Source: CBDDEC01 sp965226785 (GTDB taxonomy: Bacteria > Chloroflexota > Dehalococcoidia > UBA2979). Taken from it: a stretch of DNA of 64,000 nucleotides. This document shows, piece by piece, positions 51,686 through 61,609 of the stretch (its first letter is position 1; each line of letters opens with the position of its first letter). The stretch is from positions 558,001 through 622,000 of the forward strand of contig CBDDEC010000002.1 in the NCBI GenBank assembly GCA_965226785.1. The letters are read 5' to 3'. Position numbers and translations under genes: made by a program. The notes under the pieces were generated by a model. That model ran no database searches. It was given only the letters and a program-made list of their open reading frames with translations, and was not told the DNA's origin.

Positions 51686-52095
51686 CAGCCGGAGGAGGCG
51701 CCTTCCGCGGCGCGGACGACGACAACGAAGCTCTCCGCATACTGGCGTGCGTGCTCCGCGTCCCCCTCACGCGCGGCGATGAGGGCGAAGAGGTACTCCT
51801 TGTAGCTCGCCACCAGCACCAACGGCACCTGGTCGGCCTCGTCACCCTCGGGCAACAGCTCGGCCGCCTCCGCCATCGGCTCTTCGTAGCGGAGCACGAC
51901 CTCGATCGGGTCGCCCGCCTGCAGATCTGCGCGTAGCGCGCCGACCAGCGCGTCAAAGCGGCGCTGCGCCGCATTGTGGTAGTCGCATGCGTCAGGACTC
52001 TGGGTCAGCGAGACCGGCAGCTTCGCCCCACAGGCGACGAGCAGCAGCGCGGTGCCGAACAGCGCGAACGTGAGCGGGCGTCGGAGGGCGTACAT
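51682..52095 (-). CDS. small lipoprotein
   Basis: A 137-residue lipoprotein: MYALRRPLTFALFGTALLLV is the signal, with lipobox LVAC (Cys about 23). The mature part is helical (NAAQRRFDALVGALRADL, PMAEAAELLPEGDEADQV, YKEYLFALIAAREGDAEHA) and ends in Cys. No family recognised. AGGAG lies 6 nt upstream of the chosen ATG. Confidence 0.65.
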   Translation of the reverse strand: MYALRRPLTFALFGTALLLVACGAKLPVSLTQSPDACDYHNAAQRRFDALVGALRADLQAGDPIEVVLRYEEPMAEAAELLPEGDEADQVPLVLVASYKEYLFALIAAREGDAEHARQYAESFVVVVRAAEGASSGC

Positions 52096-52184
52096 CAACG
52101 CTCCTGATCGCACGGATGATAGGTCGCACCGTCGCTCGGCCGCTCGCATACGCTGTGCGCCACCGAGTCGGAGGAGGGACGCCC

Positions 52185-52550
52185 ATGTACATCCAGCGAG
52201 CCGCCGAGGGCGAGACGGTCGATCGCAGCGACGCGCCGATCTTTGAAGGGCAGGTCTGGGGTCGTGGTCTCACCGGCGACACATCGGACATGATCACCGC
52301 CTCGGTCGTCAGCTTTGCCGCGGGCGCGCGCACGAAGCTGCACCGCCACACGAGCGACCAGGTGCTCCACGTGGTCGCCGGGATCGGCCAGGTCGGCGAC
52401 GCCGAGGGCGACCACACGATCACGCTCGGCGACACCGTCGTAATCTCTGCCGGCGTCGACCACTGGCACGGCGCCGGCGACACCGGCTCGCCGATGTCCC
52501 ACCTCACGATCATGCGCGCGGGCTCCGAAACGACCGTCCTCGACGGCTGA
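52185..52550 (+). CDS. cupin-domain protein
   Basis: A 121-residue single cupin barrel. Motif 1 is KLHRHTSDQVLHVVAGIGQV with two His, and motif 2 is ISAGVDHWHGAG with the remaining His, so a metal site is likely. Small cupins of this shape include epimerases, dioxygenases and sensors; no substrate is suggested. GGAGGGA lies 6 nt upstream of the ATG. The liv operon promoter begins 15 nt after its stop. Confidence 0.85.
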   Translation: MYIQRAAEGETVDRSDAPIFEGQVWGRGLTGDTSDMITASVVSFAAGARTKLHRHTSDQVLHVVAGIGQVGDAEGDHTITLGDTVVISAGVDHWHGAGDTGSPMSHLTIMRAGSETTVLDG

Positions 52551-52564
52551 CCGAGTCGGATGAC

Positions 52565-52594
52565 TTGACCCCGGCGGCGTCGCCGCCCTCAAAT
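52565..52594 (+). promoter_or_regulatory. liv operon promoter with palindrome in the spacer
   Basis: TTGACC (52565-52570), 18-nt spacer, TCAAAT (52589-52594). The spacer contains the perfect palindrome GGCGGCG-T-CGCCGCC (52573-52587). A repressor bound there would block RNA polymerase. The predicted leader is about 10 nt, with GAGGGGG as ribosome site before the ATG at 52609. Confidence 0.45.
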
Positions 52595-52608
52595 GCGAGG
52601 GGGATCCC

Positions 52609-53375
52609 ATGGGGCCAATGCTCGAGGTTCGTGGGCTGGAGAAACGCTTCGGCGGCAACCGCGCGGTCGACGGCGCGAGCTTCGATGTCTCCGAGGCCTC
52701 CATCACCGGCCTGATCGGCCCCAACGGCGCCGGCAAGACCACCTGTTTCAACTGTATCGCCGGCGCACTCAAGCCGGACGGCGGCACGGTGGTCTTCGAC
52801 GGCGAGGACATCACCGGGATGCCCTCCTATCGGGTCTACGAGCGAGGGCTGGCTCGCACGTTCCAGATCCCTCAGGAGCTCGGCGGCATGAGCGTGCTCG
52901 AGAACCTGATGCTCGCCCCGCTCGGCCAGAGCGGCGAGCGCATCTGGGCCTCGTGGCTGCTGCCGCGGCGCGTCGCACGCGAGGAGCGCGCCAACGTGGT
53001 CCGCGCACACGAGGTGCTCTCGCTCGTCGATCTCGACGCCGCGGCGGACGAACGCTCGGATAGCCTCTCGGGCGGCCAGCGCAAGCTGCTGGAGCTGGCA
53101 CGAGTGCTCATGGGCCGCCCCCGCATGATTCTCCTCGACGAGCCGAGCGCGGGCGTCAACCCGACGCTGATGATGCGCCTCGTCAGAGACATCCAGTCGC
53201 TCCGCTCCTCGCTTGGCATCACCTTCCTCGTCGTCGCGCACGACATGGACCTGGTCACTCGGCTCTGCGACGAACTCGTCGTCATGACCACCGGGCGGGT
53301 GCTGACGTCCGGCACGCCGGACGACGTGCTGGCCAACGAGGCCGTGCGCGACGCCTATCTCGGGAGCCAGCACCG

Positions 53376-53379
<4 letters not shown>
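52609..53379 (+). CDS. branched-chain-type ABC transporter ATP-binding protein (LivG-like)
   Basis: One of two ATPases of a Liv-type importer; cytoplasmic face. 256 residues. Walker A GPNGAGKTT (about 35-43), signature LSGGQRK (about 150), Walker B MILLDEPSAGVNP, H-loop VVAHDMD. The inserted EEDIT-type loop region (GEDITGMPSYRVYERGLART) is typical of LivG. First gene of a four-gene operon with an ATGA-type overlap to the next. Liv-family systems import amino acids, amides or urea, so the cargo is open. Confidence 0.92.
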
Positions 53380-54140
<761 letters not shown>

Positions 54141-54148
54141 CGCAACTG

Positions 54149-55030
54149 GTGGTCGTGGGAGTCATCGTCGGGTCGATCATCGGCCTCGGCGCCATGGGCC
54201 TGACCCTGAGCTACGGCGTGCTCAAGTTCGCCAACTTCGGACACGGCGACCTGATGACACTGGGGATGTTCCTCGCGTTCCTGATCGTCGGGAACCTCGG
54301 CTGGCGCGGCTCCAATGTTGGCGCGCTCTCATTCGGCTGGGGGCTGTTCCCCGCGATGCTGTTCGCCATGGCCGGCATCGCCCTCATCGCCGTGGCGGTC
54401 GACCGAGTCGTGTACCGACCGCTGCGCCAGCGTGGCAGCGGCATCATCACCATGGCTATCGCCTCGCTGGGCGTCGGGCTGATGGTGCGCGCACTGGTCC
54501 AGATCTTGTGGGGCCCCAGCAACGAACGCTACGCACAGGGCCTCAACCCCGCGAAGACGATCTTCGATCTGAAGATCCGGCCGGACCAGATCTTCATCGT
54601 CGCGCTCACCCTCGGCGTGACGATCCTGCTCTACCTGCTGCTCTATCACACGACCCTCGGCAAGGCGATGCGCGCCACCGCCGACAACGCCAGTCTGGCC
54701 GATGTTTCCGGCATCAACACGGAGCACGTCTACCGAGCGACCTGGGTCATCGCCGGCACGCTGATCGCCCTCGCCGGCATCATGCTCGGCGTGCAGGCGC
54801 AGTTGCGGTTCGACGCCGGCTTCTCGCTGCTGCTCCCGATGTTCGCCGCGACGATCCTCGGCGGTATCGGCAACCCCTGGGGCGCCCTCGTCGGCGGCCT
54901 CATCGTGGGCATCTCCGGTGAGGTCTCGACCGAGTGGATCGACACCGGTCTCAAGCCCGGCGTGCCCTTCGCGATCTTGATCGTGATGCTGCTCGTACGC
55001 CCTCGAGGGCTCTTCGGATCGACGGTGTAA
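54149..55030 (+). CDS. branched-chain-type ABC permease (LivH-like)
   Basis: Integral membrane subunit of 293 residues with about eight helices. LivH signatures are SIIGLGAMGLTLSYGVLKFA near the start, FANFGHGDLM, RATADNASLADVSGINTEHV and FAATILGGIGNPWGALVGG. The chosen GTG (54149) is the first standard start, but homologous sequence (TDIAQLV) continues upstream in frame, so translation may begin slightly earlier at a rare codon or by coupling to the ATPase gene. Confidence 0.9.
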   Translation: MVVGVIVGSIIGLGAMGLTLSYGVLKFANFGHGDLMTLGMFLAFLIVGNLGWRGSNVGALSFGWGLFPAMLFAMAGIALIAVAVDRVVYRPLRQRGSGIITMAIASLGVGLMVRALVQILWGPSNERYAQGLNPAKTIFDLKIRPDQIFIVALTLGVTILLYLLLYHTTLGKAMRATADNASLADVSGINTEHVYRATWVIAGTLIALAGIMLGVQAQLRFDAGFSLLLPMFAATILGGIGNPWGALVGGLIVGISGEVSTEWIDTGLKPGVPFAILIVMLLVRPRGLFGSTV

Positions 55031-55032
55031 TC

Positions 55033-56115
55033 GTGACCATCGAGGGCATCCCGATCCGGGAGGCGCAGGCGCTGATTACGTTCATCGGAGCGACGAACTG
55101 GTCGGTCGGCTTCCTCACCACCGTTGCGATCTTCGGGATCCTCGCGCTGGCACTGAACCTGCAGTGGGGCTACACCGGCACCTTCAACTTTGGCATCGTC
55201 GCGTTCTTCATGGTCGGCGCCTATACGAGCGCGATCCTGACGGTGGACGCCCCCAGCCAGTTCGAGGATTACATCGGCGGCTACAGCCTGCCGATCCCGA
55301 TCGGCTGGCTCGGCGGGGCGATCGCCGGCGGCGTGCTCGCGCTGATCATTGGCCTGCCCACGCTGCGGCTCCGCCGCGACTTCCTCGCGATCGCCACGAT
55401 CGGCTTCGCCGCGATCTTGCGCTCAGTCGCCGCGTCCACCGAGAACTTCGTGAACCAGGCACGGGGCATGAACGGCATTCCGCGCTTCCTGGACCACCTC
55501 GTCGAGGGCGGCGACCGGGAGTGGCTGATCGGGCGCGACTATCAGTGGGTGCTGCTGGGCATCGCCGTAACGATGCTGCTGTTCTCGTACATCGTCGTTC
55601 GCGCAGCGACGGCGTCACCGTGGGGTCGCGTCTTGCGAGCGTTGCGAGACAACGAGGAGACGGCGCGGTCAGTTGGCAAAGACACGACGCGCTATCGCAT
55701 GCAGGCGTTCGTCCTCGGCGGGATGATCATGGGGCTGGCCGGCGCGATCTGGGCACACCGCGTCAGCGCGATCGGACCCGACTCCTTCAGCGACCTCTTC
55801 GGCACGTTCCTCGTCTGGACGATGGTGATCATCGGCGGCAGCGGCAACAACCGAGGAGCGGTCCTCGGCGCGCTGGTCGTCGGCCTGATCTGGTTCGGCG
55901 TCCCGCTCATCCAGGAGGACCTCCCCGACTTCCTCGGCTCTCGCGTGTTCATGGTCCGTCAGTTCATGATCGGGCTGCTGATCGTCGTCTTCCTGCTGCT
56001 GCGCCCGCAAGGCCTGATCCCGGAGGACCCGATCGTCAGCCGCTGGGTACCCCACCCCTCGCGCGAGGGTCTGTGGTCGCGTGTGCGCGCCCGGCTCCGG
56101 CCCTCGCGCGCCTGA
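55033..56115 (+). CDS. branched-chain-type ABC permease (LivM-like)
   Basis: Second permease, 360 residues with about nine helices. LALNLQWGYTGTFNFGIVAF, TLRLRRDFLAIATIGFAAIL and LRALRDNEETARSVGKDT are LivM hallmarks, and the C-terminal LLIVVFLLLRPQGLIPEDP fits. GTG start 2 nt after the LivH-like stop; an upstream part of the frame is shadow. A long hairpin follows the gene. Confidence 0.9.
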   Translation: MTIEGIPIREAQALITFIGATNWSVGFLTTVAIFGILALALNLQWGYTGTFNFGIVAFFMVGAYTSAILTVDAPSQFEDYIGGYSLPIPIGWLGGAIAGGVLALIIGLPTLRLRRDFLAIATIGFAAILRSVAASTENFVNQARGMNGIPRFLDHLVEGGDREWLIGRDYQWVLLGIAVTMLLFSYIVVRAATASPWGRVLRALRDNEETARSVGKDTTRYRMQAFVLGGMIMGLAGAIWAHRVSAIGPDSFSDLFGTFLVWTMVIIGGSGNNRGAVLGALVVGLIWFGVPLIQEDLPDFLGSRVFMVRQFMIGLLIVVFLLLRPQGLIPEDPIVSRWVPHPSREGLWSRVRARLRPSRA

Positions 56116-56140
56116 TTCGCGCGGCCGCACGACATCAGAC

Positions 56141-56176
56141 AACGAAAGCGGGCGGCCTTTCGGCCGCCCGCTCGTT
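56141..56176. terminator. bidirectional terminator between livM and livJ
   Basis: A 10-bp perfect stem GCGGGCGGCC / GGCCGCCCGC with loop TTTC (56148-56171), extended by A-T and, after a 2-nt bulge, AACG/CGTT. T-rich ends flank each side on the relevant strands. It lies between the convergent permease and binding-protein genes. Confidence 0.7.
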
Positions 56177-56196
56177 GATCGAACTATGCCGTCGAG

Positions 56197-57426
56197 CTAC
56201 TGCTCGAGGTCGAAGTCGAACGCCTCCAGCTCCACGATGGAGTCGGCGGTGTACTGCCAGATGCCCATCACACCGGTCGTGACATCACCCGTCGAGTTCC
56301 AGTCCAGCGTCGTGGCGGCGCCGTCGTAGTCGACGTCGTCACCGTCGCGAATCGCGTCGAGCGCATCCGAGATGCTGTCCGCGCCCGGAATCACCAGTAC
56401 GCCACCCGGCGAGGCAACCCGCACCATGGCGTCACGGAGGTCAGCGCCGTCCAGGGTGTCAGCCGCCTCGGCGGCCAGCATGATCGCGATCGCCGCGTCG
56501 TACGCCTCGCGCACGAACGGACGCGTCGGCAGTGCGCCGTACTCGGCGATGTATGCCGAGTTCCAAGCGGCGCCTGCAGCCTCAGCCTCGGTCCGCCCGA
56601 TCGGGGCGGTGCCCTTGAAGCCCTCGATCGCCGAGCCGAACTCTGCGATCAGGTCCTCGCTCTTCGTGCCATCCACGAACAGGAACTCGTCGTAGATGTC
56701 GTTCTCCAGCGCCTCACGCAGGAAGATCGATGCCTGCGTCGGGAACCCAATCGCGACCAGCACGGTGGCTCCGCCGCCGGTCGTCGCTTGCAGTTCGGAG
56801 AGGTACGACGCTGCGCCGTCCTCGTACGAAGCCGATGTCACCGTGCCGGGGAAGTGACGCTCGAACGCGCTGGACAGCCCCTGCCCGTACGTGTCGTTGA
56901 GGTAGATCACGCCAACGTTGTCGTAGCCCTCGTCGACGGCGAGCTCAGCCAGGAAGCGCGCCTGCGCCTCGTCCGACACCGTGCTGCGGAAGAGGTAACC
57001 GTTGTCGGCCGCCTCAGACAGCGCAGGGAACGTCGCCGACGGGCTCACCGTCGGCACCTCGGCGTCGCCGATCACGCTCTCCGCGACCGCGATGCTGATC
57101 GATGAGGCCAGCGGCCCGATGATCGCGTGCACGCCTTCGACGTCGACGAGGCGTCGCGCCTCCTCGAGGGCGACGGTGGTGTCGACCTGGGTGTCACCGG
57201 TGACGAGCAGGACATCCTGCCCGTTGACGCCGCCGGCGGCGTTGACGTGATCAATCGCCAGCTGGACCCCGGTCTGGATCGCTGGACCAAACTCCGCGAG
57301 TGGGCCGGAGAAGTCCGCCAGGAATCCGATCTTGAGCTGGTCCCCGTCGTCATCGCCGCACGCGCTCGCGAAGACCGCGAACGAGATCACAGCGAGGAGA
57401 GGCAGCAACAGCCACCGCTTCGTCAT
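56197..57426 (-). CDS. substrate-binding lipoprotein of the Liv-type importer
   Basis: A 409-residue extracytoplasmic binding protein of the LivJ/AmiC type. Lipobox FASAC (Cys about 23), then QLKIGFLADFSGPLAEFGPA, AIDHVNAAGGVNGQDVLLV, IIGPLASSISIAVAESV and a C-terminal TTGVMGIWQYTADSIVELEA. It faces the ATPase-permease operon across a shared terminator and has its own strong promoter. Ligand is unknown. The nearby acetamidase/formamidase makes a short amide or urea possible besides branched-chain amino acids. Confidence 0.93.
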   Translation of the reverse strand: MTKRWLLLPLLAVISFAVFASACGDDDGDQLKIGFLADFSGPLAEFGPAIQTGVQLAIDHVNAAGGVNGQDVLLVTGDTQVDTTVALEEARRLVDVEGVHAIIGPLASSISIAVAESVIGDAEVPTVSPSATFPALSEAADNGYLFRSTVSDEAQARFLAELAVDEGYDNVGVIYLNDTYGQGLSSAFERHFPGTVTSASYEDGAASYLSELQATTGGGATVLVAIGFPTQASIFLREALENDIYDEFLFVDGTKSEDLIAEFGSAIEGFKGTAPIGRTEAEAAGAAWNSAYIAEYGALPTRPFVREAYDAAIAIMLAAEAADTLDGADLRDAMVRVASPGGVLVIPGADSISDALDAIRDGDDVDYDGAATTLDWNSTGDVTTGVMGIWQYTADSIVELEAFDFDLEQ

Positions 57427-57511
57427 GTGTCGATCCCCCTGCTAGTTGTGTCCTGTCGTTGAGCGCCCTTCGCAGCAGAACCACGATCGTATTCGGCGCA
57501 ACCTTCGAGGA

Positions 57512-57540
57512 ATCGTAAAGCCGCCAATTCGTGGTGCCAA
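57512..57540 (-). promoter_or_regulatory. promoter of the binding-protein gene
   Basis: On the minus strand TTGGCA (57540-57535), 17-nt spacer, TACGAT (57517-57512). The best sigma-70-like pair in the window. It leaves a leader of about 80 nt; AGGGGG is the ribosome site before the ATG. Confidence 0.55.
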
Positions 57541-57631
57541 CCCAGAGCTATTGGCAGATTTTTGACATACGCCTATGCCCATGGCACCACGAGCCCTCGA
57601 CGATCAGCGCTGGAGCGCGCAACGCTGCGCT

Positions 57632-58800
57632 CTAGCCGACGTCGACCTTGTAGAGCCGCGCCGCGTTATCACGCAGCACCTTGCAGCGCTCCTCCTCCGT
57701 CAGGGCGGAGAACGTCTGCTCGATGAAGTCCCTCGGCGTCTCCGCATAGGACTTGGGGCCGGGCGACATGCTCGTGGGGTGCGGGAAGTCGGTCTCATAC
57801 AGGAACGAATCCGCGCCGACGCTGCGGATGGCGTCGATCGCCGACTGCTGCTCGAACCAGAAGCAGGCGAAGATCTGCCGCTTGAAGTACTCGGAGGGCA
57901 GCAGATCGTACTCCGGGTGCTCCTCATGCACGCCGCTGTTCCGCCACTGCCAGTCGAACGCCTCGAGCAGGAACGGGACCCAGCCGATACCGCTCTCGAC
58001 CGAGACGACGTTGAGCTTCGGGTGCCGGTGGCAGATGCCCGAGGAGATGACCTCCATGATCGCGTCGTTGTTGTTGAGGAAGAGCTGCACCGTGCCCTTC
58101 GCATAGTTGGCGTGGTAGCCGTTTCCGGGGAAGCCGGACAGCCCGTCGATGCCGCCGGACCCGATGTGGAAGTTGAGCGTCTGTTCGTACTCGACGCACG
58201 CCTCCCAGACCGGCTCCCACTGCGGGTGGGCCAGCGGCTCGGAGCCGTAGCGGTCGGGCTTGCCGGTGAAGAGCACACCCTTGTGGCCCAGCTTGGCCGT
58301 GCGCTCGATCTCCGCGACGCACTCGTCGACGTCCCAGAACGGCATAGCCGAGATCGGCAGCAGCCGGTTCGGGTCGGGCGAGCACCAGTCCGTCAGGAAG
58401 TCGTTGTACGCCCGCACGCACTCCATCATCAGCTCGGGGTCTTCGAGGCGCAGGAAGTTCTGGCTGCCGAAGCCGGCCACGTTCGGGTAGAGCACCTGGG
58501 CGAAGATGCCGTACTCGTCCATCCGCTCCAGGCGCTTGTTCGAATCCCAGGCGGCGGGGTCCGTCTCCTCGAGGGTCGGCGGTGACTCCGGTGGCCACTT
58601 CTTCCAGCCGGCGTACGTGGTCGCCGCGACACCTGCCGAGGGCGTTTCGTTCAGGAACCAGACCGGGTTGCCGGTATCAGGGTGCGCGCGCACGTGCGGG
58701 ATCTTGTCGCCCCACTTCTTGCTGACGCGCGCCGTCCAGATGTCCACCGGCTCGGTGAGATGGGTGTCGACTTCGATGACCTTGATCTCGTGGCGATCAT
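57632..58800 (-). CDS. amidohydrolase (ACMSD-like, amidohydrolase-2 family), start region frameshifted
   Basis: A TIM-barrel metal-dependent hydrolase or decarboxylase of about 389 residues. From GTG 58747 the frame is intact: MDIWTARVSKKWGDKIPHV, LERMDEYGIFAQVLYPNVAG, FLYETDFPHPTSM. The expected metal-binding N-terminus, VIEVDTHLTEPVDIW, lies just upstream in frame but has no start codon. An ATG at 58800 with GGGGAGG 7 nt upstream would join it if one base were added in GCCAC at 58790-58794 (giving MIAHEIKVIEVDTH). So the true start is probably 58800, with one base missing. Without this segment a metal ligand would be lost. Confidence 0.8.
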
Positions 58801-58911
58801 GCGCGGCCTCCCCAGCCTCGACGCCCGCCCGAGCCCGGACGGCAGCGCCACGCCGTCATCCTACGGCGATCGGTCAATCGAGGACGCGATGGGTTGGGGG
58901 AGCGGCGAGCG

Positions 58912-59403
58912 CTACTCCTTGTAGCGTCGTCCGCGCTCGGTGCGGGTACGTTCGCCGACGTACTCGTAGACCGGCACGCCATAACCGCACGAGGTTTGCG
59001 TGTAGTCGATCTCGATCTCGACGACCTGACGCTGCGCCAGCTCGATGTCATCCGAGGGTGCGGAGAGTACGAGGTCGGCCACTGCCGATTCCTCGAAGGA
59101 TTGCGCCGTCGCGTGGCCGTAGAGCCGGACGATGCCGGCATCATCGCCATCGAGCGACAGCACCATCACCGTCACCGGCCCGCCTGCGTCGGCGTGCCGC
59201 GCCGTCTCGTTGCCGCTTCCCTTGTAGTCGAGGTAAGCGACATGCGTGTCGTCGAGGATGTGCAGCGGCGTCCCGCCCTTCGGCGAGAGGTTGACCGGCC
59301 CCTGCCCCTGCGGCCCGCCGCTCAAGTCCGGATCAGCGCTGGCGACGAAGAACAGCTTCGACTGCCGGATCAGGTCCGCCTGCTCCTCGGTGATGTGATC
59401 CAA
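58912..59403 (-). CDS. pyridoxamine-5'-phosphate oxidase-like flavin-binding protein
   Basis: A 163-residue split-barrel protein. HITEEQADLIRQSKLFFVAS, GPVNLSPKGGTPLHILDDTH and AYLDYKGSGNETARHA are the FMN-binding pattern of the PNPOx-like family, and SCGYGVPVYEYVGERT is a common C-terminal signature. Such proteins are often called general stress or F420/FMN-binding proteins. It is not the biosynthetic PdxH. Partner unknown; stands alone between the amidohydrolase and the amidase. Confidence 0.85.
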   Translation of the reverse strand: MDHITEEQADLIRQSKLFFVASADPDLSGGPQGQGPVNLSPKGGTPLHILDDTHVAYLDYKGSGNETARHADAGGPVTVMVLSLDGDDAGIVRLYGHATAQSFEESAVADLVLSAPSDDIELAQRQVVEIEIDYTQTSCGYGVPVYEYVGERTRTERGRRYKE

Positions 59404-59585
59404 GATGGACCCTCCCCTGTCTCACGCGCGCGTCAACGGCTGGTCCTGGCGAGCCACAGGATACCTGGGATCCACGGTCTGAACCGCCGCCGGCTACGCA
59501 CGCCGGAGCAGCCAGCCCCGTGACCGCCATCACACTGGAGTGGCGCTCGCGCCGCGTGCTACAACCTCGCCGGCAGGAGCGAGCC

Positions 59586-60512
59586 ATGACCGACCACCAC
59601 CTCGAACCGTCCGAGTACAGCAACAACTTCGCGACGCTACCTCCGGTGCTGACCGTGACCCCCGGCGACCGCGTGACGACTTCGACCAGCGACGCGTTCG
59701 GGCAGGACCGGACCGGCGAGCGTGTGACCACACGCGGCAACCCACTGACCGGCCCCATCGCCGTCGAAGGCGCGGAGCCGGGCGACATGCTGGTGGTCCA
59801 CCTCGAACGCATCGAACCGAACCGCGACCACGGCTACACCATGAGCAGCGTCGCCGCCGCGATCGTGCACCCCGGCTACATCGGCGAGCTTCCCGAGCGC
59901 GAGGTGATGCGCTGGGAGCTCGACTTCGACGCCCGCACGGCCACGCTCGAAGACTCGAAGGCAACGCCCCCCGAGGTGACGCTGCCGCTCGCACCGATGC
60001 TCGGCTGCATCGGCGTCGCCCCGCCACGCGGTCAGGCGATTAGCAGCGCCACCTCCGGCGCCTACGGCGGCAACATGGACTACCGCGACGTCGCCCCCGG
60101 CGCCACGATCATGTTCCCGGTCTTCGCTGACGGCGCGCTGCTGTGGGTCGGCGACGGCCACGCCCGCCAGGGCGAAGGCGAGATCGTCGGCACCGGCATC
60201 GAGATCTCGATGGACGTCACTCTCACCGTCGACCTCGTCAAGGAGGAGCAGCTCGGCGAAGAGCGGCAGATCGGCATGCCGAGGATGGAGACCGCGACGC
60301 ACCTGATTGCCCTCGGCAACGCGCGACCCCTCGAGGAAGCGCTCCAGTACGCCACCACCGGGCTGATGCGCTGGCTTCGGGCCGATTACGGCTACGACGG
60401 CCGCGCCGCCAGCCACCTCTTCGGCCAAGCCATCGAGTACGACATCGGCAACGTCTTCGACCCGGCGTACACCATCGCCGCCAAGATCGCGAAAGACCTC
60501 GTCCAGGGCTAG
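59586..60512 (+). CDS. acetamidase/formamidase
   Basis: Hydrolyses short amides to acid and ammonia. 308 residues of the FmdA/AmdA family: YSNNFATLPPVLTVTPGDRV, NPLTGPIAVEGAEPGDMLVV, LAPMLGCIGVAPPRGQAIS, SGAYGGNMDYRDVAPGATI and FPVFADGALLWVGDGHARQG are in family order. AGGAG lies 6 nt upstream of the ATG. Close to the Liv-type importer, which in some bacteria brings in amides or urea, so nitrogen scavenging is plausible. Its end overlaps the convergent secreted-protein gene by four bases. Confidence 0.93.
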   Translation: MTDHHLEPSEYSNNFATLPPVLTVTPGDRVTTSTSDAFGQDRTGERVTTRGNPLTGPIAVEGAEPGDMLVVHLERIEPNRDHGYTMSSVAAAIVHPGYIGELPEREVMRWELDFDARTATLEDSKATPPEVTLPLAPMLGCIGVAPPRGQAISSATSGAYGGNMDYRDVAPGATIMFPVFADGALLWVGDGHARQGEGEIVGTGIEISMDVTLTVDLVKEEQLGEERQIGMPRMETATHLIALGNARPLEEALQYATTGLMRWLRADYGYDGRAASHLFGQAIEYDIGNVFDPAYTIAAKIAKDLVQG

Positions 60513-61609
60513 GCAGCCCCCCTCGGCCGAAGCACCCACACGCCCACGGCCGCAGCCAGGAGTGCTGCGAGCACCGGCACGATGACGACTCGCACATCAG
60601 CGGCTGTCGAGCCCTCCACAGCGCGAGGCTCCGGCATCTGCGGCTCAGCCGCGCGGAACGCACCGAGATCGCCCGCGCGCTCCTCGTTCGCCACGCGGGC
60701 CATCCGCTCCTCGTTGGCCGCCCGGATGCGCGCCAGCGACTCCTCGGCGCGGCGCTCGCGCCCCAACTCGTGCACTTCGCCGCGCTCGATCGACTGCTGC
60801 AAGAGCGCATCGAACTGCGGGCTCGTGTGGTAGAAATTCGCCTCGACTCGGTCGCGCGTGATGTACCCCGGCCACAGCCGTCCTGGCGCGCCGCTTGACG
60901 AGTCGGGGGGCGCGTAGACAGCCACAGGGCCAGACCAGCTGTGGGTCTCAAGCACAATCCACATCGCCTCGGGCGGAGTCGACCGTCCGGCGGGCGCTGC
61001 CGACACCGCCTCGACGATCTCAGTCGCCAGAGCGAGGGCATCATCGTTGATCAGAGACCCCGGCGTTCCGAGCACGGAGTAATCAGTCCACCCGGCGACC
61101 ACCGCCCGAAACGTCGTGCTGCCCCGCGCGTAGTAGCCAGCGACTGAGGCTGCGGCGACGATAGCGTCTCGATATGCGTCTCCGTCACGCATCCGGGTCA
61201 GAGCGAGGCGCGTATAGCGAGCGGCCGCGCCGTCGCTAGAGACCTGATACCAGCGACTGTCGGGTCCATGGGATTCGCCACGATCGTGGAGCAGACCGCT
61301 GTCAGCGTAGAACCGGAACGCGGGACTCTCTGTGTGAACGCTCTCGGCAATTCGCGCTACGCCAAGCTGCGCGTAGAACTCGTACGCGCCATCCGGCGCA
61401 ACCGCAGGCGCGTCGACGCGGGCCGCGCCGTCATCCGGAAGACCAACGAAGTCGTCACCGAAGTCCCAGTATCCGAGGTGCACCGCCTGCTCGCCGAGTG
61501 CGCCGCCGGTGATGATCCACGAGTTGCCCTTCGCCTCCGCCTCGGGCGAACCGCCGAGAATGAACGCAGTGCCGAGGAACAGCGCGAGGGCTGCTGCGAC
61601 GCGGGTCAT
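60509..61609 (-). CDS. secreted protein with C-terminal membrane anchor, cupredoxin partner
   Basis: A 366-residue protein with a signal peptide (MTRVAAALALFLGTAFILGG, ending near EAEA) and a C-terminal helix (VVIVPVLAALLAAAVGVWVL) plus RPRGAA. The mature part has no family I recognise: VHLGYWDFGDDFVGLPDD, WIVLETHSWSGPVAVYAPP. A charged helix before the anchor repeats ANEER (AANEERMARVANEERAG). Its ATG overlaps the stop of the cupredoxin gene by four bases, so both are made from the same ECF-type promoter. Role in metal or envelope response is inferred from this pairing only. Confidence 0.6.
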   Translation of the reverse strand: MTRVAAALALFLGTAFILGGSPEAEAKGNSWIITGGALGEQAVHLGYWDFGDDFVGLPDDGAARVDAPAVAPDGAYEFYAQLGVARIAESVHTESPAFRFYADSGLLHDRGESHGPDSRWYQVSSDGAAARYTRLALTRMRDGDAYRDAIVAAASVAGYYARGSTTFRAVVAGWTDYSVLGTPGSLINDDALALATEIVEAVSAAPAGRSTPPEAMWIVLETHSWSGPVAVYAPPDSSSGAPGRLWPGYITRDRVEANFYHTSPQFDALLQQSIERGEVHELGRERRAEESLARIRAANEERMARVANEERAGDLGAFRAAEPQMPEPRAVEGSTAADVRVVIVPVLAALLAAAVGVWVLRPRGAA

